Shown here piece by piece: positions 26,539 through 36,406 of a stretch of 60,117 bases of DNA. Origin of the DNA: Bacilli bacterium (GTDB taxonomy: Bacteria > Bacillota_I > Bacilli_A > RF39 > UBA660); contig JAFRIU010000032.1 of NCBI GenBank assembly GCA_017432645.1, positions 1-60,117 of the forward strand, written 5' to 3'. A model generated the notes under the pieces. The model was not told where the DNA came from, did no database searches, and was given only the letters and a program-made list of their open reading frames with translations. Position 1 is the stretch's first letter, and each line of letters starts with the position of its first letter. Made by a program: the position numbers and the translations under genes.

Positions 26539-27372
26539 TTATGAATTTCGTTCTTTATAAGTACAAGATTGACATAACTTTTCAGATGGGGTTCGGTCTT
26601 GAAAAGATTTTTGCAAAATTTGATATTTTTCACTTTTTATGATTTCTTCTAAAGATTCTTGAAAAATATTTCCTAGGTTTATTTTTCCATTACTATCTAG
26701 GCAGCAAGGTACTACGGTTCCGTCTACTAGAATCGCAATGTGCGTTTTTAATGCATAACAGTATCCACAACTTTTGTGGTTTGTTATCTCTGGCCAAGTG
26801 AATTGATTATCTTTATCCACATAAATTGTGGAGGAAATTTTGATATTTTCTTCTTCTCTTATTTTTTCCACTGTTTCTGATGATAACTTATAATAGTCTT
26901 TTATCTTATCCACAATAATCGTGGATTTTTCATCTAATTGTTTGTTTTTTAACGTCCATAAGCGATAGATAACGGTTGTTTTTTTTGGTAGATACTGAAT
27001 ATGGTTAAATATTTCTTCAAAGTAGGTAGGAATATAGTTTTCTGAATGAAGAGAAAAATTAATTTTATTTAGATTCTTACAAGTACCTAATTCTTTGGCT
27101 AGTTTGGGAAACAAAGTACCATTTGTTGTCAGATTTACCTTTAAATTATATTTTTCAGCTAGTTTTATAAAATCTATTACTTGTGGATGAAGAAGTGGTT
27201 CTCCTTTTACATGCAAATAAATATAGTTAGTAGCATCTTTTATTTTTATTAAGATCTTTTCAAACTCTTCTATTGTCATGTACTTTCTAGGGCGTTGTAC
27301 TGGACTACAAAAACTGCAATTTAGGTTGCAGTTGTTTGTAATTTCAATGTATATTTTCTTGTACTTTTTCAT
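26539..27372 (-). CDS. Radical SAM protein with SPASM-like domain
   Basis: 277 aa. The CxxxCxxC cluster motif is at Cys15, Cys19 and Cys22 (TNNCNLNCSFCSP), followed by a TIM-barrel pattern with the GEPLLHP motif. The C-terminal part holds further cysteines (KSCGYCYALK, VPCCLDSNG, LCQSCTYK), as in SPASM/twitch maturases that carry extra Fe-S clusters. The start lies one base after the uvrB stop and has no separate ribosome site, so it is coupled to uvrB. No peptide substrate gene is near. The reaction is unknown. The coding sequence contains three TATCCACA palindromes (see findings). Confidence 0.9.
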   Translation of the reverse strand: MKKYKKIYIEITNNCNLNCSFCSPVQRPRKYMTIEEFEKILIKIKDATNYIYLHVKGEPLLHPQVIDFIKLAEKYNLKVNLTTNGTLFPKLAKELGTCKNLNKINFSLHSENYIPTYFEEIFNHIQYLPKKTTVIYRLWTLKNKQLDEKSTIIVDKIKDYYKLSSETVEKIREEENIKISSTIYVDKDNQFTWPEITNHKSCGYCYALKTHIAILVDGTVVPCCLDSNGKINLGNIFQESLEEIIKSEKYQILQKSFQDRTPSEKLCQSCTYKERNS

Positions 27373-27373
27373 A

Positions 27374-29323
27374 TTATTGACTTCTCATTTCAAATAGAAT
27401 ATCTCGAAGTTCCATTGCTCTTTCAAAATCTAAGTTCTTGGCAGCTTCTCTCATTTCTTGTTCAATAAGAGCCATGTTCTTTTCGATTTCTTTCTTTGTT
27501 AATTTCTTAGAAGATTTTTCTTTTTCTACATCTGTGTTACTAATAACATCTCGGATTTCTTTAATAATAGTTTTCGGTATAATATTATGCTCTTTATTAT
27601 ACTTTTCTTGGACAGCACGACGACGAGCGGTTTCATCCATGGCTTCTTTCATGGAATCTGTTATTTTGTCTCCATAAAGAATGACATGTCCATTTGCATT
27701 TCTTGCACAACGACCAACTGTTTGAATCAAACTTCTTGTGCTTCTTAAGAAACCTTCTTTATCGGCATCTAATATTGCAATTAAACTTACTTCTGGAATG
27801 TCTAATCCTTCACGTAAAAGATTGATTCCTACTAGAACATCATATTTTCCTGTTCGAATATCATGAATGATCTGCATTCTTTCTAGTGTTTTTACTTCAC
27901 TATGAAGATAAGCTACTTTGATATCTAACTCTTTTAAATAATTCGTTAATTCTTCTGCCATACGAATGGTTAGAGTTGTGATTAATACTCTTTCATTATT
28001 CTGAATTCTTGTATTAATTTCACCAACTAAGTCATCAATCTGACCTTCTGTTTTTCTTACTTCTATCGTTGGATCTAATAATCCTGTCGGACGAATAATT
28101 TGTTCTACAAATTGACCTTTCGTGTGTTCTAATTCATAGTCTCCTGGAGTTGCAGAAACATAGATTACTTGATTTATTTTTTTCTCAAATTCTTCATATT
28201 TTAATGGTCTATTATCTAAGGCACTGGGAAGTCTAAAGCCATAATCTACTAGGTTTAATTTTCTAGCTCTATCTCCATTATACATTCCTCTTACTTGTGG
28301 AAGAGTTACGTGTGATTCATCGACTACTAGTAGATAATCATCGGGAAAGAAGTCCATTAGAGTTGTAGGAGTTTCTCCTTTTGCACGACCTGCCATAGGT
28401 GCTGAATAGTTTTCTATTCCAGAACAAAAGCCTGTTTCTTCTAGCATTTCTATATCATAGTTTGTTCTTTGTTCCAGACGTTCTGCAGCAAGAAGCTTAT
28501 TTTCTTTTTTTAATTCTTCTAAGCGTTCCTTCAATTCTTGTTTGATTCTTTCGATTGCACTCTTTAGTTTATCATCGCTTACTACGAAATGACTAGCTGG
28601 GAAAAGACTTACATTTTTCACATTATTTACTACTGCACCTGTTAGGGCATCAATTTCTGAAATTCTATCGATTTCATCATCAAAAAATTCGATTCGATAA
28701 CCAGTTGCTCTTTGTCCCGCTGGAATGATTTCTAAGACATCTCCTCTTAAACGAAAGGTTCCTCTTTTGAAATCTAAATCGTTTCTTTCATATAGCATTT
28801 CTACTAGTTTTTCTAATACTTTATTTCTTGGAAAAGTTTCTCCTACTGTTAGTGTTAACATTTTATTTTTATATTCGTCTACTTCTCCAATTCCATAGAT
28901 ACAAGATACACTAGCTACCACAATTACGTCTCTTCTAGAAATAAGGGCAGAAGTAGCTGCATGACGAAGTTCATCGATTTCATCATTGATAGAAGAGTCT
29001 TTTTCTATATAGGTATCCGTAGAAGGTACATAAGCTTCCGGTTGATAATAATCATAATATGATACAAAATATTCTACTCTATTTTCTGGAAATAATTCCT
29101 TTAATTCACTATATAGCTGTCCCGCTAAAGTTTTATTATGAGCAAGGACAAGAGTTGGTTTATTTACTTCTTGTATCACATTCGCAATCGTAAAAGTTTT
29201 TCCTGTTCCTGTGGCACCAAGTAGAACTTGTTCTTTCTTTCCTTCTTTTAGACCATCTACTAATTCTTTAATGGCTTCTGGTTGGTCTCCTGATGGAGAA
29301 AACTTTGAATGTAAATGAAACAT
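27374..29323 (-). CDS. uvrB: Excinuclease ABC subunit B
   Basis: DNA-damage verification helicase-like ATPase that loads UvrC. 649 aa, family length. Walker A GATGTGKT (36-43), beta-hairpin region [13 protein letters not shown]-like [11 protein letters not shown], helicase motif [11 protein letters not shown], and the C-terminal UVR domain (about 610-647: [20 protein letters not shown]) for UvrC. TAAGGAGATGAGATT precedes the ATG. It is not next to uvrA as it often is, but lies 3.5 kb away with its own 5' region. Confidence 0.98.
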   Translation of the reverse strand: MFHLHSKFSPSGDQPEAIKELVDGLKEGKKEQVLLGATGTGKTFTIANVIQEVNKPTLVLAHNKTLAGQLYSELKELFPENRVEYFVSYYDYYQPEAYVPSTDTYIEKDSSINDEIDELRHAATSALISRRDVIVVASVSCIYGIGEVDEYKNKMLTLTVGETFPRNKVLEKLVEMLYERNDLDFKRGTFRLRGDVLEIIPAGQRATGYRIEFFDDEIDRISEIDALTGAVVNNVKNVSLFPASHFVVSDDKLKSAIERIKQELKERLEELKKENKLLAAERLEQRTNYDIEMLEETGFCSGIENYSAPMAGRAKGETPTTLMDFFPDDYLLVVDESHVTLPQVRGMYNGDRARKLNLVDYGFRLPSALDNRPLKYEEFEKKINQVIYVSATPGDYELEHTKGQFVEQIIRPTGLLDPTIEVRKTEGQIDDLVGEINTRIQNNERVLITTLTIRMAEELTNYLKELDIKVAYLHSEVKTLERMQIIHDIRTGKYDVLVGINLLREGLDIPEVSLIAILDADKEGFLRSTRSLIQTVGRCARNANGHVILYGDKITDSMKEAMDETARRRAVQEKYNKEHNIIPKTIIKEIRDVISNTDVEKEKSSKKLTKKEIEKNMALIEQEMREAAKNLDFERAMELRDILFEMRSQ

Positions 29324-29407
29324 AATCTCATCTCCTTACTAGAATGCTTTTTTCGTTCCTTATTTTATCATCTTTCTTGGAAAAAAATCAAAGATTTCTT
29401 CGGTTTC

Positions 29408-29440
29408 TAATAAAAACACATTAATTCTTTTCTTTAATTA
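29408..29440 (-). terminator. Terminator of 29466-30863
   Basis: An 11-bp stem ACACATTAATT/AATTAATGTGT with a 9-base loop, then TTTT on the minus strand. Position approximate to a few bases. Confidence 0.75.
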
Positions 29441-29465
29441 ATGTGTCTTTTTTTTATCATTTTAT

Positions 29466-30863
29466 TTATTCATCTTTTATCTTTACATAGAATGCTGTGG
29501 AACTTGTTTTAACATTCAATTGCTGTGCTTCGATTCCTTCTGTGCCATGGTCTACTAGTATCCAAACAATGTTCCATTCTTCTGAATTTAACTCTTGGGT
29601 GTTATCTTGACCACCTACTATTTTTTTCATTGGCTTTAAAACTAATGTATAGATATCTTCTTCTTTTATTGTTCCAGAAGACCTTGCGATGATCTCATCT
29701 ATTTTATCTGTACTAATTCCTACTTTTGTTGTGCCCTCTTTTCCTGTATATTGTTCGTAAGTTCCCGATACATAATTATTATTTAAGTCCTTATATGATT
29801 CATATAAAGTAAACTCATTGTTTTTTAGGCTCCAGTATGTTTCACTATCTTCTAGAATTCTCCATCCTCCTTCAATGGTTTTCTTTGTTCCTAACTCTCC
29901 TTGTCTTACACTTTCATAACGATTCCAATTGTTCATACTATTCAAATAAGAAGCCATCTCTTCGTCATATTTCGTACCAATATGGAGATTTTCTAAGAGT
30001 TTCATTACTTTTTTATCAGCTGATGCTTTATTACCTTTTACGTAGGTTGTAAAAGATAGGATGAGGTTATCACCTTCTGATACAATTAAATAGAATTTTC
30101 CATCGATTGTTCCTTTAGAAGAGCCGTAATCCATAGTAGCGTAGTATATACCATCTACTAATACTTTAAAACCGTCTGTTCCTTCTCCTAAATAGTCACT
30201 TTCTCCCCAATAGGAATAAAATTCATTATATAGTTGTTCTTTTCCTTCTATCTTTGAAAAATCTGCATCTGTTGTTTCATCTAATGGGCTTGATCCTAAT
30301 GGTAAAAATAGTATTTGATCTTTATATGATAGGATCTTGCCTTCTTCTCCATTTGTCTTCTGTTTTGTTGTTTCTTTCCATGGTGCTTTATATTTTATAG
30401 AATAAGTTTCGCCATAAAAAACTTTTTCTTCACCTTCTTGTGATCCTTCAAACGATAGGATGCCTGTTGCATAAAAAATAACCATGAAGATGATAAATAC
30501 CATGATTCCAACAGCTAAGCCAAATAATGTACTGTTAATCTTTTTTCTTTTCTTTGGCTCTTTGGAATAAGATGGAGTTGAAGTAGGACGGAAAGAAAAA
30601 TCTCTATCTTCTCTTACTGGCGAAAAATCAGTTACAGGATTCATTTCTGGTATTGGTTCTACTATATTTCTCTCTCCAACTTCTGGTATTGGCGTTATCG
30701 TATTACTTTCTTCCACTTCTGATGGAGATTCCATTGCAGTATCTTCTTTTTCTTCTGGTGAATCCATTATAAAATAATCACTATCTAATGGATGTACTTT
30801 TTTTTCATCATCTATATCTTCTAGTTCATCATCATACAAGATTTCCTTTTTATCTTCTTCCAT
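29466..30863 (-). CDS. Single-pass membrane protein with acidic cytoplasmic tail
   Basis: 465 aa. Residues 1-110 are acidic and Pro-rich, without likely fold, with a short internal repeat (ITPIPEVGERN / IVEPIPEMNP); a basic KEPKKRKK patch precedes one membrane helix (112-135). The outer region (about 140-465) is beta-rich and looks like two domains (GEEKVFYGETYSIKYKAPW, then WRILEDSETYWSLKNNEFTLY). CGGAGGATACC precedes the ATG. It is a stand-alone transcription unit. I do not recognise the family; an envelope stress or surface role would be a guess. Confidence 0.8.
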   Translation of the reverse strand: MEEDKKEILYDDELEDIDDEKKVHPLDSDYFIMDSPEEKEDTAMESPSEVEESNTITPIPEVGERNIVEPIPEMNPVTDFSPVREDRDFSFRPTSTPSYSKEPKKRKKINSTLFGLAVGIMVFIIFMVIFYATGILSFEGSQEGEEKVFYGETYSIKYKAPWKETTKQKTNGEEGKILSYKDQILFLPLGSSPLDETTDADFSKIEGKEQLYNEFYSYWGESDYLGEGTDGFKVLVDGIYYATMDYGSSKGTIDGKFYLIVSEGDNLILSFTTYVKGNKASADKKVMKLLENLHIGTKYDEEMASYLNSMNNWNRYESVRQGELGTKKTIEGGWRILEDSETYWSLKNNEFTLYESYKDLNNNYVSGTYEQYTGKEGTTKVGISTDKIDEIIARSSGTIKEEDIYTLVLKPMKKIVGGQDNTQELNSEEWNIVWILVDHGTEGIEAQQLNVKTSSTAFYVKIKDE

Positions 30864-30930
30864 GGTATCCTCCGTATTATGATTTTATTATAGATTATTG
30901 TACATATTTTTTCAAGAAAAGAAACAAAAA

Positions 30931-30955
30931 GACTATTAACAATTTGTTAATAGTC
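30931..30955 (-). terminator. Terminator of 30986-31711
   Basis: A perfect 12-bp palindrome GACTATTAACAA/TTGTTAATAGTC, then TTTTTGTTTC on the minus strand. Confidence 0.85.
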
Positions 30956-30985
30956 CTACTTCAAAAATCAATATTGATATTTGAA

Positions 30986-31711
30986 CTATACAGCAATATC
31001 GACACCGGCCATACCATCATATACTCCAATAGCATTGCCTGTGAATACAAACACACTACCATATCCAGCTGGTGAGAAATAATAATTCTTACTAACTGCT
31101 AAAGTTACGTTTTGAGTGGCATGTTGATAACTTCCATAAATATGTCCACCTGTCGTGGTCGTAATAATTTGATTTGCTACCAAATTAGTACCAGATGGTA
31201 ATAATACAGAGTTACCAATTCCATTATAAGCCGTTTTCTTATTATTGTAGTAATATGTTGTCGTTGAGTTGCTTACCGTTGCTTGAGCAGATGATAATAG
31301 ACTTACATTACTTAAATATGCACCTATTACATCATAACTTCTGATAGTTGGGTTGGCCAACCATTGTAGCACAATACTAACAACGCAATTAGATGAACAA
31401 GCTGCAGAAATTTTTAAACTTTTGTATGCTGTTGTATGGACCGTAGAGCGTTGAGAACACATCGTCTCAGTTATAGATGATGTAGTTAGTTCTCTATCTA
31501 AGAGATCTGAGTTGATAAAATCCTCATATTGTGCTTGTGTCATATTATCTACATAGCTATCCCAATAGAATGTCGTCAAAAAGTTATACTCTTCTTCAGA
31601 GAATTCTATACCATTTTTATTGGTATAATAACTTTTGGCGTAAGCCTTGTTTATATTTATCCCAAAGATAGCAATGGCAAGTAGTAATATGGCCATAACT
31701 CTTCTCTTCAT
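30986..31711 (-). CDS. Secreted protein of unknown function
   Basis: 241 aa from the ATG at 31711, chosen because AAAGGAGGTAAACAA stands before it. A clear signal peptide (MKRRVMAILLLAIAIFG, cleaved near AYAKS). The mature part begins YYTNKNGIEFSEEEYNFLTTFY, a start seen in small secreted proteins of gut Bacillota, and continues with Ser/Thr-rich beta structure; three Cys (MCSQRS, AACSSNC) could pair. No wall anchor. It follows the XRE-membrane sensor gene by 65 bases, within which a hairpin (31760-31780) lies, so the two may be co-expressed. Function unknown. Confidence 0.78.
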   Translation of the reverse strand: MKRRVMAILLLAIAIFGININKAYAKSYYTNKNGIEFSEEEYNFLTTFYWDSYVDNMTQAQYEDFINSDLLDRELTTSSITETMCSQRSTVHTTAYKSLKISAACSSNCVVSIVLQWLANPTIRSYDVIGAYLSNVSLLSSAQATVSNSTTTYYYNNKKTAYNGIGNSVLLPSGTNLVANQIITTTTGGHIYGSYQHATQNVTLAVSKNYYFSPAGYGSVFVFTGNAIGVYDGMAGVDIAV

Positions 31712-31776
31712 TTGTTTACCTCCTTTCACATTCATTCTAAGTTGTGATATTTTTCTTTGGTAGAACTTATTAGGTT

Positions 31777-32823
31777 CTACTCAGAATCTTGAAGGTATTT
31801 CTCTATTAAATTCTTAATTTCTTTTTTACAATTCTTTTCATTTTGAATTTCCTGACAACTATAAATATGATTTTCCAAAAGAATCATACCTAAGATTTCA
31901 TCTTTTTGGCTGATGATTATTTGTTGTAGTTCTAAACTATAGGAAAATTTAATATCCTTTTCTTTAGTTTTATATATGTAATCAGTCCCTGATAGTTCTC
32001 CTTTTTCTTTTATAGTCTTTACTAAATCTTCTTCCATCAAATTTTCTTTACTACTATCATCATCTGTTGTTCCTGCAGGAGATTTTTTAATAAAAAAGTA
32101 AGATTTATTTGTAAAATCTCTTTCAAAGACAAGTGAAACTACTTCTTTTTTATCTTCATCATATGTTATTTCTATATAACTGTGTTGAAGAATATCTTTT
32201 ATATCTTTTTGAGGAAAGTTTTCTTCATATCCATATAAATCCATGATTGTTTTGTCTACTTCTTTATCTTCAAAAATAATTCTTTGCTTTGCATTCTTTT
32301 GATAATATACTTTTACATTTTTTATTTCTTGATTGGCAGAAGATATTACTTTACCTAGTTTCATATATGTTTTATATTTGGTTGAGATAAAGATTCCTTC
32401 ATTCAAAATAAATTTATCTCCTATTGCACCTACCGTATACACTTTTATTGTGTTATAAGTTGTGATGAAATAATAAATTAGAAAGAGAAAAATAAGAGTT
32501 GAAATCATGAGAATGGATGCTTTATGAATTCTTTTATTGAGTCTTGTTTTTTCATTATTCTCATCTACAATATCTAGAGTGATTTGCTCTAACTGTTTCA
32601 TTGTTTTTTGTTCTAGGTGTTCTCCTTTTAAAAGTTCATTAATAGATACCTCAAATATTTCACTTAATCGAATTAATGTAGAGGAATCTGGTATGGTCTG
32701 TGCTCTTTCCCATTTACTGACTGCCTGTCTACTAATTGGGATCATATCTGCTAATTGATATTGACTTAATCCTTTTTCTGTCCTTAATTGATAGATAAAT
32801 TTACCTATTCTCTCCGGATTCAT
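31777..32823 (-). CDS. XRE-family membrane-bound regulator
   Basis: 348 aa from the ATG at 32823 (GTTGAGGTGAGGCCT before it). N-terminal Cro/C1 helix-turn-helix (about 7-62: LRTEKGLSQYQLADMIPISR, QAVSKWERAQTIPDSS), a linker, one membrane helix (103-122), then an outer domain of about 220 residues. This layout suggests a transmembrane DNA-binding sensor that reads an outside signal. Its likely target is the secreted protein gene just downstream, but that is inference from position only. Confidence 0.85.
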   Translation of the reverse strand: MNPERIGKFIYQLRTEKGLSQYQLADMIPISRQAVSKWERAQTIPDSSTLIRLSEIFEVSINELLKGEHLEQKTMKQLEQITLDIVDENNEKTRLNKRIHKASILMISTLIFLFLIYYFITTYNTIKVYTVGAIGDKFILNEGIFISTKYKTYMKLGKVISSANQEIKNVKVYYQKNAKQRIIFEDKEVDKTIMDLYGYEENFPQKDIKDILQHSYIEITYDEDKKEVVSLVFERDFTNKSYFFIKKSPAGTTDDDSSKENLMEEDLVKTIKEKGELSGTDYIYKTKEKDIKFSYSLELQQIIISQKDEILGMILLENHIYSCQEIQNEKNCKKEIKNLIEKYLQDSE

Positions 32824-32891
32824 AGGCCTCACCTCAACTGAATTATAGCGAGTTCCTCTCTTTTCTAAAATCAACTCCTAGTTTACAAAAA

Positions 32892-32919
32892 AAAGACAAA
32901 TTCTTTGAAATTTGTCTTT
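32892..32919 (-). terminator. Terminator of ftsE-ftsX-M23 operon
   Basis: An 11-bp stem AAAGACAAATT/AATTTGTCTTT followed by eight T on the minus strand; the stop codon lies in the stem. Confidence 0.9.
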
Positions 32920-34126
32920 ATCTATTTGTCCAGCTTCCTGGGAAACTAATTAGGTTTCCTGGATTTAACAATCTTGTTTTATATGTATCATAGTTGCAGC
33001 CTCCATTTTTCCAGAAGCACGTTCCAATTTCTAAGTGTAAGTGTGGTCCGGTTGAACATCCAGAAGTTCCCATATAACCAATGATTGTGCTTTGGGAAAC
33101 GAACATTCCTTCATATATATCACCATAACTACGTAGGTGAACATAAGAAGAATAAATGAATCCTCCATTGTAATTGTGTTTTACGACTACAATTTTGGCA
33201 TTTCCGTTACAAGAATAGCCCATTCTACGACACCAGTTTGGGTAATCAGTAGTACAACTATCTGTATAAATCTTATGAATCATTCCTGATGCAATTGGAT
33301 AAACTGCAATAGATTTATCACTACTACTTAAGTCATATCCTAAGTGATCCCAGCTTTTTCCTCTTACCACATAACCATTAGAAATTGGTCTTTGGAAGAA
33401 TCCTACACTTGGAAGAGAAGATCCTGTTTCTCTTGCTACTCTATATTCACATTGTTGAATATCCTCACTGTCTCCACATCCTAAATTTTTGTAATATGTT
33501 ACACTCTCTTTTGCGGATTTAATCTGATCTTGTACAGATGGTAGAGTTTCTTTAATAGCAGCAGAGTCAATTTCAATACGAGCAATTTCACTTTCTAATG
33601 ACTTTCTTAATTTATTTAGTTCTTCTTCTTTTTTGACTAATTCTGCTTGCTTAATCTGGTTTTGCCTGATTAGCTCTTCTAACTCTTTCATGATTTTATC
33701 ATTGTATTCTGTTAGCTGTTCCACTACGGATAAACGATAAATCATATCTGTAATATCGGTTGCACCAAAAGCATATTCCAAATAAGCATTTTCTCCATTA
33801 GCGATTTGATAATAAGAGATGATACTTTTACTTTCTTCACTTTTTTTCTTGATTTCTTCTTCGCTTTTTTCGATTTCTTCTTGGAGTCTTTCGATTTCAT
33901 CCTCTGCTTCTTTAATCTGTGCTTCAATTCCTTGTATTTTTTTCGTGATAGCAGCGATTTCTTCATCGTTTCTAACTAGATTGGCTTGTTTTTCTTCTAG
34001 TTCTTTGGTATATCTTTCTACTTCTTCTTCAAATTGTTGAATAGTTTTTGCTTTTATATCTTTGGGTAGTGCAACATAAGATATCAGCAGCACAACCATT
34101 CCTAGGACAATCCATTTTTTCTTCAT
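32918..34126 (-). CDS. Coiled-coil M23 murein hydrolase (FtsEX partner)
   Basis: 402 aa: a signal peptide or anchor (1-26), a long coiled coil (about 27-210, Glu/Lys rich heptads), and a C-terminal M23 endopeptidase domain. Zinc and catalytic positions are present: His261 and Asp265 (DHLGYDLSSSD), His362 and His364 (GPHLHLEIG). It corresponds to EnvC in Proteobacteria and to PcsB/CwlO in Gram-positives, hydrolases switched on by FtsEX. Its ATG overlaps the ftsX stop by one base (TAATG), so the three genes are one unit. Confidence 0.93.
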   Translation of the reverse strand: MKKKWIVLGMVVLLISYVALPKDIKAKTIQQFEEEVERYTKELEEKQANLVRNDEEIAAITKKIQGIEAQIKEAEDEIERLQEEIEKSEEEIKKKSEESKSIISYYQIANGENAYLEYAFGATDITDMIYRLSVVEQLTEYNDKIMKELEELIRQNQIKQAELVKKEEELNKLRKSLESEIARIEIDSAAIKETLPSVQDQIKSAKESVTYYKNLGCGDSEDIQQCEYRVARETGSSLPSVGFFQRPISNGYVVRGKSWDHLGYDLSSSDKSIAVYPIASGMIHKIYTDSCTTDYPNWCRRMGYSCNGNAKIVVVKHNYNGGFIYSSYVHLRSYGDIYEGMFVSQSTIIGYMGTSGCSTGPHLHLEIGTCFWKNGGCNYDTYKTRLLNPGNLISFPGSWTNR

Positions 34127-35025
34127 TATATCTTTAAGTATCTTCTTACGGCACTTGCACTACCAATCATGCCTACTAATATTCCAATTCCTAATACAAT
34201 TAAAGATGCTTGGTATATAAACGGTTCTGGAGTAATCAATTGAATTAGTTTCGAATATAAATGTCCATCAAAATGCTTATAAAATACTAAATATCCATAG
34301 GTAGTTAAAACTATTGGGATAATAGAACCCATTAATCCTAGAATCATTCCTTCAATGATAAAAGGTAGCTTAATGGTAATATTACTTGCTCCTACTAGTC
34401 TCATGATACCAATTTCTTTTCTTCTGGCTGAGATTGTTAGCTTAATAGTGTTGATAATTAAGAATACGGTTACCACAACTAGAGCTATTACTACTCCATA
34501 GGTTACTTTTTCAATAGAAGAAAAAGCTGTAACCATTTTATCTACCATTCCTTCTCCATATCGTACTACTGATACATTTTCTAGACTCTTAATCTCATCT
34601 GCTGTCGCTTTTATTTTTTCAATATCTTTTACTTTTACCTGAAAAGTATCCTTTAAAGGGCTTTCCTCATCTTCCCAGCTACTTAAAACTGTATTGAATA
34701 CTTCTGATTCTTTTTGCATTCTTTCTTTTACTTCTTTTTTTGTTTGAAAAGTATATTTTTCTACATTCTCAATAGCCTTAATATCAAATTCTACTTGCTC
34801 AATCTCTTTTTCTGTTGCATCACTATCTAGGAATACAACAATAGTCATATCTCTTTCAATGGCTGTCGTAAAATTCTCTACATTGAAGGATGCAATCAAA
34901 GCTATAGAAACAATAATCAAAGTAATGGTAATACACGAAATAGACGCTAATGACAAAGAAAAGTTTCGAATTACACTCTTGAAGGCATCGCGAATACTTC
35001 TTCCTAACATTCTAAATACTTTCAT
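34126..35025 (-). CDS. ftsX: Cell-division protein FtsX
   Basis: Membrane half of the FtsEX complex, which passes ATP-driven motion to an outside murein hydrolase. 299 aa with four membrane helices (about 22-45, 173-197, 221-243, 270-292) and the large outer loop between helices 1 and 2 (about 46-170) that binds the coiled-coil hydrolase. It starts inside the ftsE stop (ATGA) and ends in the start of the M23 gene. Confidence 0.95.
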   Translation of the reverse strand: MKVFRMLGRSIRDAFKSVIRNFSLSLASISCITITLIIVSIALIASFNVENFTTAIERDMTIVVFLDSDATEKEIEQVEFDIKAIENVEKYTFQTKKEVKERMQKESEVFNTVLSSWEDEESPLKDTFQVKVKDIEKIKATADEIKSLENVSVVRYGEGMVDKMVTAFSSIEKVTYGVVIALVVVTVFLIINTIKLTISARRKEIGIMRLVGASNITIKLPFIIEGMILGLMGSIIPIVLTTYGYLVFYKHFDGHLYSKLIQLITPEPFIYQASLIVLGIGILVGMIGSASAVRRYLKI

Positions 35026-35711
35026 TCCGCATACGTTCCTTTCTGTTTAAATTTTACTAAGTGTCCATCTTTTAACGTAATTACTTGCTTCTTCATCTGG
35101 TCTACAATTTCTTTATCATGAGTTGCCATGATGATAGTTGTTCCTCTGTTCTCATTGATGCTTTCTAGGACTTTCATGATTTCCATACTCTTTTCTGGAT
35201 CTAGATTTCCTGTTGGTTCATCGCAAAGAAGCAATTTCGGATCGTTGACGATAGCTCTAGCAATAGCTACTCTTTGTTGTTCTCCACCTGATAAATTATC
35301 TGGGTATTCATGCACTTTATTCTTTAATCCTACATCTTCTAGTGCTTTTAAAACTTTTACACGAATAACATCTTTCTTTTCTCCAATGCACTCTAAAGCA
35401 AAGGCTACGTTTTCATATACAGTTAATTTTGGTAATAAACGATAGTCTTGGAACACAATTCCTAGTTTTCTTCTTAATTTATATACTTTATGATTCTTTA
35501 TTTTAGCAACGTCTAAGCCTCCAACAATAACTTGACCTTTTGTTGGCTTTTCTTCTCTATATAGCATTTTTATTAAGGTACTTTTTCCACTACCAGATCC
35601 CCCAATTACAAAGACAAAAGAACCCTTTTCAATCGCTAAGTTTAAATCATAGATGGCTGTTACCCCATTTTTATATTTCTTTTCAACATTTTTTATTCTG
35701 ATTAAATCCAT
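35022..35711 (-). CDS. ftsE: Cell-division ATP-binding protein FtsE
   Basis: 229-aa ABC ATPase of FtsEX. Walker A GGSGSGKST (37-45), Q-loop VFQDYRLL, signature NLSGGEQQR, Walker B LLLCDEPTGNLD and the switch His in MATHDKE. The stop is TGA, overlapping the ftsX ATG, which shows that UGA ends translation in this organism. GGTGGGG precedes the ATG, and an extended -10 is at 35736-35744. Confidence 0.96.
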   Translation of the reverse strand: MDLIRIKNVEKKYKNGVTAIYDLNLAIEKGSFVFVIGGSGSGKSTLIKMLYREEKPTKGQVIVGGLDVAKIKNHKVYKLRRKLGIVFQDYRLLPKLTVYENVAFALECIGEKKDVIRVKVLKALEDVGLKNKVHEYPDNLSGGEQQRVAIARAIVNDPKLLLCDEPTGNLDPEKSMEIMKVLESINENRGTTIIMATHDKEIVDQMKKQVITLKDGHLVKFKQKGTYAE

Positions 35712-35735
35712 CTATTTCCCCACCTTAGTTATACC

Positions 35736-35744
35736 ATTATAACA
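35736..35744 (-). promoter_or_regulatory. Extended -10 promoter of ftsE operon
   Basis: TGTTATAAT on the minus strand, 24 bases before ftsE. Confidence 0.55.
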
Positions 35745-35793
35745 TATATTTTGACATAAGAAAAGAAGCTTCCCGTGGAAAGATTCTATTTTT

Positions 35794-36375
35794 TTAGATT
35801 TTCTTGAGTAAGAATTTTAAAATTGTGCTTTGAACAACTAGAAATAAAAGAGAATAGTAAATAGAATTCTTTTGAAAAATAAGAGATCCTATTATAAGAA
35901 TAATTAAATTGATCAAGAAACTGGTTTTCGCTATTGCGAGATGATACTTTTCATATAGGATTTGAGATAGAATGGGTAATCCTCCATTACTATATCTACT
36001 CTTGTACATCATAAAAGAGAGAATAGCACTGATTGTGCCTCCTAATATTACTATTATGAATTTCCAGGAGTTATTTATTTCTATTAAATTATTTAGTGGA
36101 GATGTTAGTTCTACTAAAAGCGGATAACTAAAAGAAAAGAAAGCACTACCTATCGTTCTTTCTTTTCCTAAAAATAAATAACTAATTCCTAATAAGATCA
36201 GACAAAGGAAGAAAAGACTAATGGAAGATTTTATTCCCGAGACGTAGTAAATAATTTCTGCAATACCATGAATTCCCCCCGTAATTAGTCTTAGGGGAAG
36301 GATTAAAACATTATATAATACTGCACTTAGAAATAAAGATACGCCCATTAAACAAAGTCTGTTTCCTTTTTTCAT
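35794..36375 (-). CDS. YitT-family membrane protein
   Basis: 193 aa with about six membrane helices. The N-terminal NVLILPLRLITGGIHGIAEII and the later SRYSNGGLPILSQIL fit the YitT/DUF161 membrane family. The soluble C-terminal DUF2179 domain of many family members is missing. The function is not established. GAGGAG lies 13 bases before the ATG, a long spacing. It follows prfB by 31 bases and may be transcribed with it. Confidence 0.8.
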   Translation of the reverse strand: MKKGNRLCLMGVSLFLSAVLYNVLILPLRLITGGIHGIAEIIYYVSGIKSSISLFFLCLILLGISYLFLGKERTIGSAFFSFSYPLLVELTSPLNNLIEINNSWKFIIVILGGTISAILSFMMYKSRYSNGGLPILSQILYEKYHLAIAKTSFLINLIILIIGSLIFQKNSIYYSLLFLVVQSTILKFLLKKI

Positions 36376-36406
36376 ATTTTGAGATTTTCTCCTCTAATAC
36401 TGCTTC

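Noticed and set aside
31760..31780. GTAGAAC-7-GTTCTAC hairpin as terminator of the XRE membrane gene
   Set aside because: The sequence after it on the minus strand is A-rich, not T-rich; transcription probably runs on into 30986.
35022..35024. UGA read as tryptophan (mycoplasma code)
   Set aside because: ftsE ends in TGA overlapping the ftsX start, prfB is present with its UGA control, and Trp codons in intact genes are TGG.
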